From: Colivivens sp963626085 | GTDB taxonomy: Bacteria; Bacteroidota; Bacteroidia; Bacteroidales; Bacteroidaceae | DNA length: 64,000 nt | Direction of reading: 5' to 3' | Assembly: GCA_963626085.1 (NCBI GenBank) | Contig: CAVFVJ010000003.1 | Location: 1-64,000, forward strand | In this document: positions 27,619-36,051 of the stretch, one piece after another | Layout: every line of letters starts with the position of its first letter | Position numbering within the stretch: position 1 is the first letter of the stretch | Translations under genes and position numbers: made by a program | The notes under the pieces: generated by a model | What the model was told of the DNA's origin: nothing | Databases searched by the model: none | What the model saw: the letters and a program-made list of their open reading frames with translations, nothing else

Positions 27619-29587
27619 ATCCTTCGGTATAGTCGATCTTTACGTCGGTTATGTTTCCCTGTCCGTCTTTGACGGCTGTGTACACTGGGTTGATGAAGCC
27701 TTTGTACGGTGAGAGGTTCAGTGCTTTGTAGCGTTCCAGTATCTCGTTGTGTAGGGTCGGGTCGACACGTACTCCGTAGTCCTCAACCAGTTTTTGTGCG
27801 GCTGCATAGTCTCCGGTACTCTTGATTCGTTGTATCTCGGCAAGCAGGTCACCGAACAAACCACGCAATTTCTCGTAGTCATTTACCCTTACGTATGTCT
27901 TTCCGTTTTTCTTTGTCATCTCGATCACCTTGTCTGCCTTGCCTTTTTCGTAGCACCAGTGTGCGATGAGCGAGCGGTTACGCATATGTGCCTCTTCAAT
28001 GTTGTTGCCTGGCTGTATGCGCACCAACTGTGTCATTAGTCCGTTCATCATATAACTGTAATACTGTGCCTTGTATGCGTTCATGTCGGGTGTGAGTCCA
28101 AGGTCCACCAGTTTTCGGTCTGCGATATAATAGAGACCGAACAGGTCTGCTCGTGTTTCTTCGATAGTAGAACCGTATGCTTTCAGACTATCTCCGTCCA
28201 CTCCTGGAAGGAGTTTACCTGAACCGTGTCCCAGACATTCGTGCAGGTCGGTGTGTAGGTCGTCAGTGATGTCACCGTATTTACCAATCAAGTCGACCTC
28301 TTCCTGTGAGTAGCAGAATTCTTTTCTCATGCCGTCTCCAGCCGCCTTGCTGTATGCTTCCGTCAGGTTGCTAATGGTCACCGACTTGCTGCCATGCTCC
28401 TTCCTGATCCAGTCGGAGTTCGGCAGGTTGATGCCGATGGCACTTGAGGGATACAGGTCTCCTGCCAGTATGGCAGCGGTAATGACCTTTGCAGATATTC
28501 CTTTCACGTTTTCCTTCTTGAACTCATCTGCTACAGGAGAATTGTCCTCAAACCATTGTGCGTTCTTGCTTAGCAGTTCCGTCCGTTGGGTCGCTTCAAT
28601 ATCTTTGTAGTTCACGATCGCCTCCCATGAGCATTTCAGTCCGAGGGGGTCACCGTAGCATTCGATGAATCCGTTGGTGAAGTCTACGAGCGGTTGGGTA
28701 TTCTCAACCCAAAGGATGGAATACTCGTCGAAGGTCTCAAGGTTTCCGGTAGTGTAGTATTCAATCAGTTTGCTTATCACTTTCTTTTGTTGGTCGTCTT
28801 CTGCGAACGGCAGTGCCAACTTCAGGTGTTCCACGATTTTGGTGAGTGCTTGTCCGTACAGTCCGTCTGTAGTCCATCGTCTCTCGTATATCTTGCCTTC
28901 AGCATCCTTCACCAGTCTGCTGTTCATCCCGTACATAACTGGATGGTTGGGATTTCCCTTGGCTTTCTCTGCCAGATAGTAGTCTTCAGCCTCTTTCTGG
29001 GTCACCCCGTCGTAGTAATTGCTTGCGGAGGTGGCTATCAGGTCCTGTCCGTCTGCGAGGTTGACTCGTTTGGGTAATATTGTTGGGTCGAAGATCACCC
29101 TGCATATCTCGTCTATATTGATTTCACCGATTTCATCGGCGCACCTGCCACACTGCTCCCTGAACCATATCTCGTTGAAGTCGGGAACGAACTTATCGCA
29201 CCCATAATGGTGGTGTATGCCGTTGGAGAACCATACCCGTTTCAGGTATACCTCCATTGCCTTGAAATCATCTGTGTTGTGGTCCACCAGTGTGGAGTCT
29301 GCTGTATAGATGGTCTCAAGTATGTGCCGTATACGGAGGTTGTACTTACAGTTCTGGTCGTACAGTATGTCGCGTCCGTACATGGATGCCTCTGCGAGGT
29401 GATATATCAGTGTTTTCTGTTTGAGTGTCAACTGTTCGAATCCGTTCACCTTGTAGCGGAGCATCTGTAGATCTGCGAACCGTTCGTTAGCATATCCGAA
29501 ATCATTCTCTGCCGTGTCATTCTTAGGAACGGAACAGGATGTAAGTGTGAATGCGGTTATAGCCATGGCTTGTGTTATTCCTTTCAT
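27557..29587 (-). CDS. Dipeptidyl peptidase III, M49 zinc peptidase, lipoprotein
   Basis: 676 residues with a lipoprotein signal (TSCS near 17-20), so it is probably anchored in the periplasm or on the surface. It removes dipeptides from the N-terminus of oligopeptides. The M49 motif HExxGH is present as HECLGHGSGKL near residue 450, with a second zinc motif EETRADLFGLY soon after (the family signature EExR[AC]D). The family is typical of Bacteroidota and eukaryotes. Its promoter at 29626 starts the overlapping minus-strand chain that ends with the small membrane protein. Confidence 0.92.
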   Translation of the reverse strand: MKGITQAMAITAFTLTSCSVPKNDTAENDFGYANERFADLQMLRYKVNGFEQLTLKQKTLIYHLAEASMYGRDILYDQNCKYNLRIRHILETIYTADSTLVDHNTDDFKAMEVYLKRVWFSNGIHHHYGCDKFVPDFNEIWFREQCGRCADEIGEINIDEICRVIFDPTILPKRVNLADGQDLIATSASNYYDGVTQKEAEDYYLAEKAKGNPNHPVMYGMNSRLVKDAEGKIYERRWTTDGLYGQALTKIVEHLKLALPFAEDDQQKKVISKLIEYYTTGNLETFDEYSILWVENTQPLVDFTNGFIECYGDPLGLKCSWEAIVNYKDIEATQRTELLSKNAQWFEDNSPVADEFKKENVKGISAKVITAAILAGDLYPSSAIGINLPNSDWIRKEHGSKSVTISNLTEAYSKAAGDGMRKEFCYSQEEVDLIGKYGDITDDLHTDLHECLGHGSGKLLPGVDGDSLKAYGSTIEETRADLFGLYYIADRKLVDLGLTPDMNAYKAQYYSYMMNGLMTQLVRIQPGNNIEEAHMRNRSLIAHWCYEKGKADKVIEMTKKNGKTYVRVNDYEKLRGLFGDLLAEIQRIKSTGDYAAAQKLVEDYGVRVDPTLHNEILERYKALNLSPYKGFINPVYTAVKDGQGNITDVKIDYTEGYAEQMLRYSRDYSTLPLVND

Positions 29588-29625
29588 AAATGCGTTGTAT
29601 TACATGGTTTCGTACTATCGCTGTG

Positions 29626-29656
29626 CAAAGATAGTGTAAACCAAAGACAATACAAA
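29626..29656 (-). promoter_or_regulatory. Promoter of the DPP III gene
   Basis: Minus strand: TTTG (29653-29656), 19 bp, TATCTTTG (29626-29633). Full consensus match, about 38 bp before the start codon. Confidence 0.75.
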
Positions 29657-29708
29657 ATATTATCAGTTTTTTTATTGTCTGGTTTGCCCTGTGCTCTAAA
29701 CAAAAGAT

Positions 29709-29747
29709 GTGCCGACGCGGTCAGAATCACTTCTTCTTGGTCGGCAC
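29709..29747 (-). terminator. Hairpin after gyrB
   Basis: Arms GTGCCGAC (29709-29716) and GTCGGCAC (29740-29747), followed on the minus strand by a weak T-rich stretch. Plausible gyrB terminator. Confidence 0.55.
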
Positions 29748-29793
29748 GAGAATATATGTAAGAATTGAATGAAATGTGTTCGTTTCAATAACG

Positions 29794-31773
29794 TTAAGCG
29801 TCTATGTTTGCATAAGTTGCATTGCGCTCGATGAATTCCCTTCGTGGCGGCACATCATCGCCCATCAGCATAGAGAAGGTGTAGTCCGCCTCTGCTGCGT
29901 CTTCGATGGTCACTTGCTTGAGCAGACGTGTCTCCGGGTTCATGGTTGTCTCCCAAAGCTGTTCAGGGTTCATCTCTCCCAGACCTTTGTATCGCTGTGT
30001 CTTGATGCTGTCCTGGTTTCCGTCTCCGTTGACATCAATGAAGCGCAGTCGAGCCTGTTCGTCGTAGCAGTACTCGCTTATCTTTCCTTTTGTGCACTTG
30101 TACAGAGGTGGTGTCGCGATGAACAGTCGACCGTCCCTTATCAGTTGTGGCATGTAACGGAAGAAAAGGGTGAGCAGCAGTGTGTCGATGTGCGAGCCAT
30201 CGACATCGGCATCGGTCATGATGATGGTCTTGTAATAGCGCAACTTGTCGTAGTTTGCCTCCTTGCTGTCGGTATCGTTCACTCCGAACTTCACACCCAG
30301 GGCGTTGATGATGTTGTTCACCTCCTCATGGTCGAATGCCTGGTGCCATTTGACACGCTCCACGTTGAATATCTTTCCTCGTATCGGCAGGATTGCCTGG
30401 AAATGACGGTCACGTCCTTGCTTGGCAGATCCGCCTGCGGAGTCTCCCTCGACGATGAACATCTCGCAATTGGCTGGGTCCTTGTCAGAGCAGTCCGCCA
30501 GTTTGCCCGGCAGTCCACCGCCAGACATTGGGTTCTTTCTCTGCACTTTCTCGCGTGCTGTCCGTGCGGCGATACGCGCTTCTGCTGCCAGTACCACCTT
30601 GTCTACTATGAGTTTGGCTTCCCTCGGATGCTCTTCAAGGTAGTTGGAGAGGGCTTCGCCCACAGCGGAGTTGACCGCTCCCATCACCTCGTTGTTTCCG
30701 AGTTTGGTCTTTGTCTGTCCCTCGAACTGCGGTTCTGCCACCTTTACTGATATGACTGCGGTCAGACCCTCACGGAAGTCCTCCGGACTGATTTCTATCT
30801 TCTGTTTGTTGAGACGCTCCATCAACTTCTGGTCATCGTTGGTGTACTTCTTGAGCACACGTGTCAGGGCGGTTCTGAATCCCTGCAGGTGTGTTCCGCC
30901 TTCGATGGTGTTGATGTTGTTGACGTATGAGTGTATGTTCTCCGAGTACGAGGTGTTGTACATGATGGCAGCCTCGATGGGAGTGTCTCCTTTTTCTGTG
31001 TTTAGGTAGATTATGTCGTCGAAGAGATGTGTACGTGTTGAGTCGATGTACTTCACGAAGTCGCGCAGACCTCCTTCTGAGTAGAAGAGGTCTTGGCGAA
31101 TGCCTTCGAATCCTGCTTCTGCATTCGCATCCAAACGTTTGTCCGTCAGTGTGATCTTCAGTCCGGCGTTGAGGAATGCCAATTCTCTCATGCGGTTGGC
31201 GAGGATCTCGTACTTGTATACAGTGGTGATGAATATGCTGTTGTCTGGCCAGAACTGCTGGCGTGTACCCCTCAGTTCTGTCGTGCCGACTTGTTTGACA
31301 TCGTATTGTGGATTTCCACACGCATATTCCTGCTGGTAAATCTTACCGTCACGGAACACCTGCGAAATCATCTTTGTAGACAATGCGTTGACACAACTTA
31401 CACCCACTCCGTGGAGGCCGCCCGACACCTTGTATGAACCCTTGTCGAACTTACCACCGGCATGCAGGACGGTCATTACCACCTCAAGGGCAGAACGGTG
31501 CTCCTTCTCGTGCATGTCCACTGGGATTCCGCGCCCGTTGTCCTGTACGGTTATGGAGTTGTCTTCATTGATAGTTACCTCTATGTGTGTGCAATATCCT
31601 GCCAGTGCTTCGTCTATGGAGTTGTCTACGACCTCATACACGAGGTGGTGGAGTCCTTTCTCTCCGATGTCTCCGATGTACATGGCAGGACGCTTCCTTA
31701 CTGCCTCCAGTCCCTCCAATACTTGGATGTTACTGGCGGAGTAACTTGCGTCAATCTTAGTATTTTCGTCCAT
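29794..31773 (-). CDS. gyrB: DNA gyrase subunit B
   Basis: 659 residues. GHKL ATPase domain (VDNSIDEALAGY; QDNGRGIPVDMH; GLHGVGVSCVNALS), transducer domain, TOPRIM domain (EGDSAGGSAKQGRDR near 440; DADVDGSHI near 510) and C-terminal GLGEMNPEQLWETTMNPETR. It supplies the ATPase and part of the DNA gate of gyrase. ParE is a close relative; QGRDRHFQAILPIRGK and the overall length favour GyrB. Confidence 0.95.
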   Translation of the reverse strand: MDENTKIDASYSASNIQVLEGLEAVRKRPAMYIGDIGEKGLHHLVYEVVDNSIDEALAGYCTHIEVTINEDNSITVQDNGRGIPVDMHEKEHRSALEVVMTVLHAGGKFDKGSYKVSGGLHGVGVSCVNALSTKMISQVFRDGKIYQQEYACGNPQYDVKQVGTTELRGTRQQFWPDNSIFITTVYKYEILANRMRELAFLNAGLKITLTDKRLDANAEAGFEGIRQDLFYSEGGLRDFVKYIDSTRTHLFDDIIYLNTEKGDTPIEAAIMYNTSYSENIHSYVNNINTIEGGTHLQGFRTALTRVLKKYTNDDQKLMERLNKQKIEISPEDFREGLTAVISVKVAEPQFEGQTKTKLGNNEVMGAVNSAVGEALSNYLEEHPREAKLIVDKVVLAAEARIAARTAREKVQRKNPMSGGGLPGKLADCSDKDPANCEMFIVEGDSAGGSAKQGRDRHFQAILPIRGKIFNVERVKWHQAFDHEEVNNIINALGVKFGVNDTDSKEANYDKLRYYKTIIMTDADVDGSHIDTLLLTLFFRYMPQLIRDGRLFIATPPLYKCTKGKISEYCYDEQARLRFIDVNGDGNQDSIKTQRYKGLGEMNPEQLWETTMNPETRLLKQVTIEDAAEADYTFSMLMGDDVPPRREFIERNATYANIDA

Positions 31774-31801
31774 TGCTAATTCTAATCACATTTTGTGGGT
31801 A

Positions 31802-31831
31802 CAAATTTACGAAAAAAACTTCGACTGGCAA
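31802..31831 (-). promoter_or_regulatory. Promoter of gyrB
   Basis: Minus strand: TTG (31829-31831), 19 bp, TAAATTTG (31802-31809); the start codon follows after about 28 bp. Confidence 0.65.
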
Positions 31832-31860
31832 TGCCTTGGGCTATAAAAATGCATAAAAAA

Positions 31861-31885
31861 AAGATGCCACTCAAACGGGCATCTT
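31861..31885 (-). terminator. Rho-independent terminator of rpsT
   Basis: Arms AAGATGCC (31861-31868) and GGCATCTT (31878-31885) followed on the minus strand by a run of T. It sits about 36 bp after the rpsT stop. Confidence 0.8.
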
Positions 31886-31921
31886 TGTTATTGCTAAATG
31901 GCATTACTCATCGTGTCGTTA

Positions 31922-32176
31922 TCAAGAAAGTTTTGCAACGTACATCATTGCTCCAGACTTCAAGTTAGCTGCTTTCTTCCAGTGGATGATGTTGCGCTTA
32001 GCAAGCTTGTCAAGCATTTTCTGGAGGATTGGAAGCATGGCTGTTGCCTCTTCCTTTTCTTTTGTTGCACGGAGTCTTCCGAGTGCGGTACGCATTGTCT
32101 TTGCGTAGTAACGGTTGTGCAGTCTGCGTGCTTCAGACTTGCGGATACTCTTGATGGTTGATTTGTGATTTGCCAT
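31922..32176 (-). CDS. rpsT: 30S ribosomal protein S20
   Basis: 84 residues, highly basic, starting MANHKSTIKSIRKSEARR, as expected for bS20, with the conserved helical KTMRTALGRLRA and IHWKKAANLKS. It binds 16S rRNA early in 30S assembly. The tRNA-Glu gene lies just upstream on the same strand, so both may come from the promoter at 32382. Confidence 0.97.
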   Translation of the reverse strand: MANHKSTIKSIRKSEARRLHNRYYAKTMRTALGRLRATKEKEEATAMLPILQKMLDKLAKRNIIHWKKAANLKSGAMMYVAKLS

Positions 32177-32256
32177 TATCTATGTCTATTTTTTTTACAG
32201 TTTCACCGGGCTTGAACCCGTTCTTCAATTCTTATCTTTTTTTTCTTGTCTTTGAG

Positions 32257-32328
32257 TAGTCCCTAGCAGAATCGAACTGCTCTTTAGAGAATGAAAATCT
32301 CTCGTCCTAACCGATAGACGAAGGGACC
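32257..32328 (-). tRNA. tRNA-Glu (UUC anticodon)
   Basis: On the minus strand, GGTCCCT and AGGGACT form the acceptor stem, the anticodon arm is AGAGA-TTTTCAT-TCTCT with anticodon TTC, and the T arm contains GTTCGATTC. The terminal pair is G-U, as in other Bacteroidota tRNA-Glu sequences I recall. CCA is not encoded. Confidence 0.95.
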
Positions 32329-32381
32329 AGCCTCTTGCCTTTAAAGGCATAGCGAACCTGCTGTTTGCAGATTTGCGGTTG

Positions 32382-32412
32382 CAAAGGTACGGACTTTATT
32401 TAGACTGACAAA
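32382..32412 (-). promoter_or_regulatory. Promoter of tRNA-Glu and rpsT
   Basis: Minus strand: TTTG (32409-32412), 19 bp, TACCTTTG (32382-32389), 53 bp before the tRNA 5' end. Confidence 0.75.
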
Positions 32413-32495
32413 ATTTTTACACTCTTTTTTTTGACGAAGTGCTTCTGTGCCGTTTCTTTTCTTTAAATTTGCAAGACGAAGTAACTCAAATATGT

Positions 32496-33251
32496 ATGGA
32501 ACGGTTAAGAGGTGTAGTGTTGAGAACGGTGAAGTATGGCGATGGTGGACATATTGTTGACATGTATACGGATGTGCGTGGAAGGATGTCTTTCGTGATG
32601 AAGAGGTCTGGTTCGGGACGCGCAAGACGCCCGTCGCGGTTTGTACCCTCGCACTTACTCGCCCTTAGCATGTTGGAGTTTGACTGTGACATCCACGGAC
32701 AGGGGCGGTTGCCTCAGCCGTGTGGCGTGAGACTGTATAACGTGTATGGGAGCATACAGTCAAACCCAGTGAAGAGTGTCGTTGCCATGTTTATCTCTGA
32801 GTTTTTGGTGAATGCGCTTAGGGAAGAGTCACCCAATCCGTTGCTCTATGAGTATCTGGAGGATTCCCTACGGTGGCTCGACGGTTGCATGCAGGGGTAC
32901 GCCAACTTCCACCTCGTATTCCTTATGCGCATGACCCGTTTCCTTGGAATCTATCCAGGACTTGACAAACGTAATGAGGCAAGAATCGGTGACGGAGGAG
33001 GGTATTACTACGATCTAATGAACAGTGAGTACAATGCGGTACTGCCCAAGCATCCGCATTACCTCCATCCCGACGAGGCGCGAGTCATACCTTATTTATT
33101 ATATATGAACTATGACAACATGCACCTGTACAGGTTTTCAAGGGGACAGAGGTACAGATGTTTGGAGGTCATCAACGACTATTACAGACTTCATCTGCCG
33201 GGATTCGGTGAACTGAAGTCATTGGATGTCTTCAAGGAACTCTTTGATTGA
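32496..33251 (+). CDS. recO: DNA repair protein RecO
   Basis: 251 residues from the ATG at 32496. N-terminal OB-fold segment (MERLRGVVLRTVKYGD; DMYTDVRGRMSFVMKR) and a helical C-terminal part (ALREESPNPLLYEYLEDSLRWLD) match RecO, which loads RecA with RecF/RecR on SSB-coated DNA. The start in the longer frame would overlap the tRNA promoter region, so the later ATG was preferred. I do not see the Cys4 zinc site some RecO proteins carry. Confidence 0.9.
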   Translation: MERLRGVVLRTVKYGDGGHIVDMYTDVRGRMSFVMKRSGSGRARRPSRFVPSHLLALSMLEFDCDIHGQGRLPQPCGVRLYNVYGSIQSNPVKSVVAMFISEFLVNALREESPNPLLYEYLEDSLRWLDGCMQGYANFHLVFLMRMTRFLGIYPGLDKRNEARIGDGGGYYYDLMNSEYNAVLPKHPHYLHPDEARVIPYLLYMNYDNMHLYRFSRGQRYRCLEVINDYYRLHLPGFGELKSLDVFKELFD

Positions 33252-33296
33252 ACAACAGGTGGCTGTTGAATTGGATTGATAAAACAATAGGTTCCG

Positions 33297-33777
33297 TCAC
33301 TCTTCCTTGATAATCCAGTCGCCAATGGTGCGCTGGTCACTGTCTTCCTCAACCCTAATGTATGCACCCAATAGGTTGAAGATAAGGTAGAAGACGGTTT
33401 GGAAGTCGCGCTCGTTCTTGTTTGACAGATGGTTGGAGATACCAGCAAGATAAGTCTTCAGACGAACCATCGCACATTCCACGTCACAGTTGTAGAGTTT
33501 TTCCAGCAGGTCGCCCACCAGACTGCTGTTGTCCATCGCTATCGGAGAGAGGTAGTTGGGGGCGAGGTTCTTCAGCATACCAATCTTCACCTCTCTGTTT
33601 GGGTAGCCCAAGGAGTAACGGCGCAGGATGGGATTGTACTTCTTTATGGTGAGATAGCCGCTCTGGTAGAGCAACGGCAGGGCGGAGGTCATCTGCTCGG
33701 GCGACACGTCAAAGTCATCTACGTCGCAGTTGTTGTTCTCTATGTCCAACAGGGTATTTGTTTACGATTTCTGCCAT
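33297..33777 (-). pseudogene. Decayed AAA-ATPase/DUF1703 gene, two internal deletions
   Basis: A shrunken relative of the intact gene at 53836-55401. Its first ten codons (MAEIVNKYPV from ATG 33777) match that gene, then about 345 codons covering the ATPase are missing, and the frame shifts at the junction. The C-terminal part (VDDFDVSPEQMTSALPLLYQSG...) is well preserved until VEEDS, where about 58 further codons, including the nuclease core, are deleted before QRTIGDWIIKEE. In the intact gene that second interval is flanked by GACAG direct repeats, which suggests slippage deletion. Non-functional as an enzyme; a C-terminal fragment could still be made from a TTG at 33749. Confidence 0.85.
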
Positions 33778-33931
33778 AACCTTGCTCTTTTACATTTCAC
33801 TCCGCTAAGTTACGAATAAAAACCGACAAAGAGTTTTTACACGTAATTATTTTTCACCGACAGTGTCTGTTGAAGTAACTGGCAACTATATAAGCATGGA
33901 TTTGATGTCAGGCTTTCTCTTATAGGCTGAC

Positions 33932-33996
33932 AAGTAGGTGCAGTGTCCCACTGCACTCTTCACAATATGTGACGTGGGACACGTCACCCACTAATC
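33932..33996 (+). repeat. Two-hairpin palindromic element, copy 1
   Basis: GTAGGTG at the left end and CACCCACTAAT at the right are imperfect terminal inverted repeats. Inside are two perfect 8-bp hairpins: GTGCAGTG-TCC-CACTGCAC (33938-33956) and GTGACGTG-GGA-CACGTCAC (33969-33987). The three-base loops are complementary to each other. A second copy in reverse orientation is at 41496-41568. Confidence 0.85.
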
Positions 33997-34088
33997 TAAT
34001 TTGCCCATGCAATATACCAAAACGCTAACATAGCATTTCTTTCCCATGATTTATTGTCATTACTCATCGTACGCTGCATAGTTCACAT

Positions 34089-34196
34089 TTAACTTCTCGC
34101 TGCCATCGAATCTTCCCTGTTGTCAACCTGTTCCTCAGTCTGAAATAAAGTAATGGGAGGCAAGCCCATTGAACGGTTCTTGCCTCCCCTCTTCAT
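34089..34196 (-). CDS. Possible 35-residue peptide or leader, with own promoter
   Basis: ATG 34196 to TAA 34089 (MKRGGKNRSMGLPPITLFQ...). The only strong support is the full-consensus promoter 37-44 bp upstream. No family is recognised and no signal peptide is seen. The first codons form one arm of a 10-bp hairpin, so the unit could instead be a leader or small RNA. Confidence 0.35.
   Translation of the reverse strand: MKRGGKNRSMGLPPITLFQTEEQVDNREDSMAARS
34155..34188 (-). terminator. Hairpin within the short minus-strand unit
   Basis: Arms GGGAGGCAAG (34155-34164) and CTTGCCTCCC (34179-34188), perfect. On the minus strand it is followed by a T-rich but broken run (ATTACTTTATTTC). It may terminate a small RNA of about 75 nt. 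Confidence 0.5.
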
Positions 34197-34232
34197 AATT
34201 GTTGTTTTAGAACCCTGTTTCGGATTCCAGTG

Positions 34233-34264
34233 CAAAGGTACGGAGTTGTGCACCGTCTGCCAAA
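34233..34264 (-). promoter_or_regulatory. Consensus promoter without a known gene
   Basis: Minus strand: TTTG (34261-34264), 20 bp, TACCTTTG (34233-34240). Full consensus, directing transcription toward the short frame and hairpin. Confidence 0.65.
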
Positions 34265-34595
34265 TCTTTACGGTTGCATTTGGTTGCATACAATGAAATT
34301 ATATATGCGCATAGGTGTCACATGCCTTTTTTTTGACTTTATCTGACAGAATTCGCATCTGGTTCAACTCCGGTGCCGGGACTGTACGGACTGCGTCTGC
34401 TCAAGGACTACAGCAAGCAGGGTGGGACGGGACTTCGGGCAGTCCAAAGGGAGAGTGTCATGCCATGTATGTATAGTCTCAGCGGATGTAAGCAGACATA
34501 GTTGACTTCCGGCATCAACATATCTGACGGACGTAAAGTGCTGGTGAGGTAAAATATTTTTGTCCAATGGCGCACACGGGTAGTGAATAAATTCT

Positions 34596-34603
34596 TACCT
34601 TTG
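34596..34603 (+). promoter_or_regulatory. -7 box of the trx operon
   Basis: TACCTTTG, 66 bp before the thioredoxin start. No clear -33 TTTG at proper distance. Confidence 0.5.
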
Positions 34604-34669
34604 TATCCTAAATTACGGAAGTACAAGAAGTACAATAAGTAACAGACAATAAAAACAAAAGAGAGCATT

Positions 34670-34978
34670 ATGGAAATTACATCTAAGAGTTTCGATGAAT
34701 TGGTTGCGCAGGGCAAACCGCTGGTACTTGATTTCTGGGCAACATGGTGTGGACCGTGCAGGAAGATTGGTCCGCTGGTAGAGGAACTGGCTTCCCAGTA
34801 TGAGGGACAGGCAGTCATAGGCAAGGTGAATGTGGAAGACGAGGATGAGTTGGCTGCCAAATTTGGCATACGCAACATACCGACTGTTCTTTATATCAAG
34901 AACGGTGAAGTGGTGGACAAGCAGGTAGGCGCATGTCCCAAGAGTGTTCTCGAAGATAAACTCAAGGCAATTCTCTAA
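34670..34978 (+). CDS. trxA: Thioredoxin
   Basis: 102 residues with the active site WCGPC near residue 28-32 (FWATWCGPCRKIGP), the cis-Pro in RNIPTVLYIKNG and a typical C-terminal helix. No signal peptide, so cytoplasmic. It reduces protein disulfides and supplies electrons to ribonucleotide reductase and others. First gene of a tight plus-strand series (next start 3 bp later). Confidence 0.93.
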   Translation: MEITSKSFDELVAQGKPLVLDFWATWCGPCRKIGPLVEELASQYEGQAVIGKVNVEDEDELAAKFGIRNIPTVLYIKNGEVVDKQVGACPKSVLEDKLKAIL

Positions 34979-34981
34979 CCT

Positions 34982-35299
34982 ATGGCAGGTATCGACGACG
35001 AACTGATGAAGGGAGCCGAGGAGGATGCGCGCGAAGTGGCGTACATCCTCAACGAGCTGCCTCAGGAGTTGAAAGACAAGTTTACCGAAGACGACATCTA
35101 CTATTTCATCGATGTCATTCTCGACTACTTCTCAGGTAAGGAGGCCGACAAAGATGGCTTCATCGATGTGGACGTGGATGATGTGGCACAGTATATCGTC
35201 AAGCAGGCGCATAAGGAGAAAATCGGTGAATACGACGCTGCAGACGTGTTCTTTGTGGTGCAGGCGGAGCTTGATTACAACGACAGTTTAGATAATTGA
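34982..35299 (+). CDS. Acidic small protein, conserved unknown
   Basis: 105 residues, strongly acidic and helical (EEDAREVAYILNELPQELKDKF; DIYYFIDVILDYF). No signal, no catalytic motif. I believe relatives occur beside thioredoxin in other Bacteroidota but cannot name a function. It starts three bases after trxA. Confidence 0.75.
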   Translation: MAGIDDELMKGAEEDAREVAYILNELPQELKDKFTEDDIYYFIDVILDYFSGKEADKDGFIDVDVDDVAQYIVKQAHKEKIGEYDAADVFFVVQAELDYNDSLDN

Positions 35300-35312
35300 A
35301 AACAGACAAACT

Positions 35313-36050
35313 ATGGACCCTACTTACATGAGTGACGGATACGGAATGACCGGAATCTCGATGTCAACCCTCTATTGGATAATCTTTATCGGCATAGCCG
35401 TGGTAAGCTGGCTTGTACAGGCCAACCTGCAGGCGAAGTTCAAGAAATACTCGCAGGTGAGGTCCTTCAAGGGACTGACCGGCAAGGAGACAGCCGAACT
35501 GATGCTCTCCGACTTTGGCATCCGTGATGTCAAGGTGCAGAGTGTCGGTGGACAGTTGACCGACCACTACAACCCAGTTGACAAGACTCTCAACCTTAGT
35601 GAGGGTGTGTACGGCAGCAACAGCATCATGGCTGCGGCAGTGGCTGCACACGAGTGCGGTCATGCCGTGCAGCATGCCCTGGCATACGGACCCCTGACCA
35701 TGCGTTCCAAGCTGGTTCCTGTGGTGAGTTTCGCTTCAAGTTGGATGACATGGGTATTGCTGGGCGGTATGCTGCTGCTCAGTTACACTGGCAACACTAC
35801 GGTGCTTGCCATCGGAGTGGCACTTTATGCACTTACAACCATCTTTTCTTTGGTGACGCTACCAGTGGAGATTGACGCCAGTCGCAGGGCGGTGAAATGG
35901 CTCGACTCACGCGGACTGACCGATGCGGAGACACACGACAATGCGGTCAGTGCACTGAAGGCGGCAGCCTATACCTATGTGGTAGCAGCGTTAGCTTCAC
36001 TTGCCACACTGTTATACTACGTGCTGATGTTGTTGAACAACCGCAAGTGA
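35313..36050 (+). CDS. Membrane zinc metallopeptidase (Zn_peptidase_2, YugP-like)
   Basis: 245 residues. A first transmembrane helix (about 15-32, LYWIIFIGIAVVSWLVQ), a catalytic part with HECGHAVQHA (HExxH) near residue 113, then two or three more membrane helices at the C-terminus. Family PF04298; relatives are poorly characterised but often linked to stress or membrane protein quality control. It ends one base before rpoN. Confidence 0.9.
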   Translation: MDPTYMSDGYGMTGISMSTLYWIIFIGIAVVSWLVQANLQAKFKKYSQVRSFKGLTGKETAELMLSDFGIRDVKVQSVGGQLTDHYNPVDKTLNLSEGVYGSNSIMAAAVAAHECGHAVQHALAYGPLTMRSKLVPVVSFASSWMTWVLLGGMLLLSYTGNTTVLAIGVALYALTTIFSLVTLPVEIDASRRAVKWLDSRGLTDAETHDNAVSALKAAAYTYVVAALASLATLLYYVLMLLNNRK

Positions 36051-36051
36051 C

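Larger units (their letters stand above)
33778..34669. other. 890-bp gene-poor region
   Basis: Holds one copy of the two-hairpin element, a short minus-strand transcription unit with a 35-codon frame, and the trx promoter. The stretch 34270-34590 shows no supported gene; short frames there lack recognisable sequence. Confidence 0.6.

Noticed and set aside
34346..34375. tRNA 3' fragment (GGTTCAACTCC followed by a GC-rich stretch)
   Set aside because: T-arm-like letters are present but the stem pairs poorly, and no matching 5' half or CCA context exists. An attachment-site remnant cannot be shown.
34364..34878. Minus-strand frames around the thioredoxin gene
   Set aside because: They oppose the WCGPC-encoding gene or lie in low-information sequence, without start signals or recognisable products.
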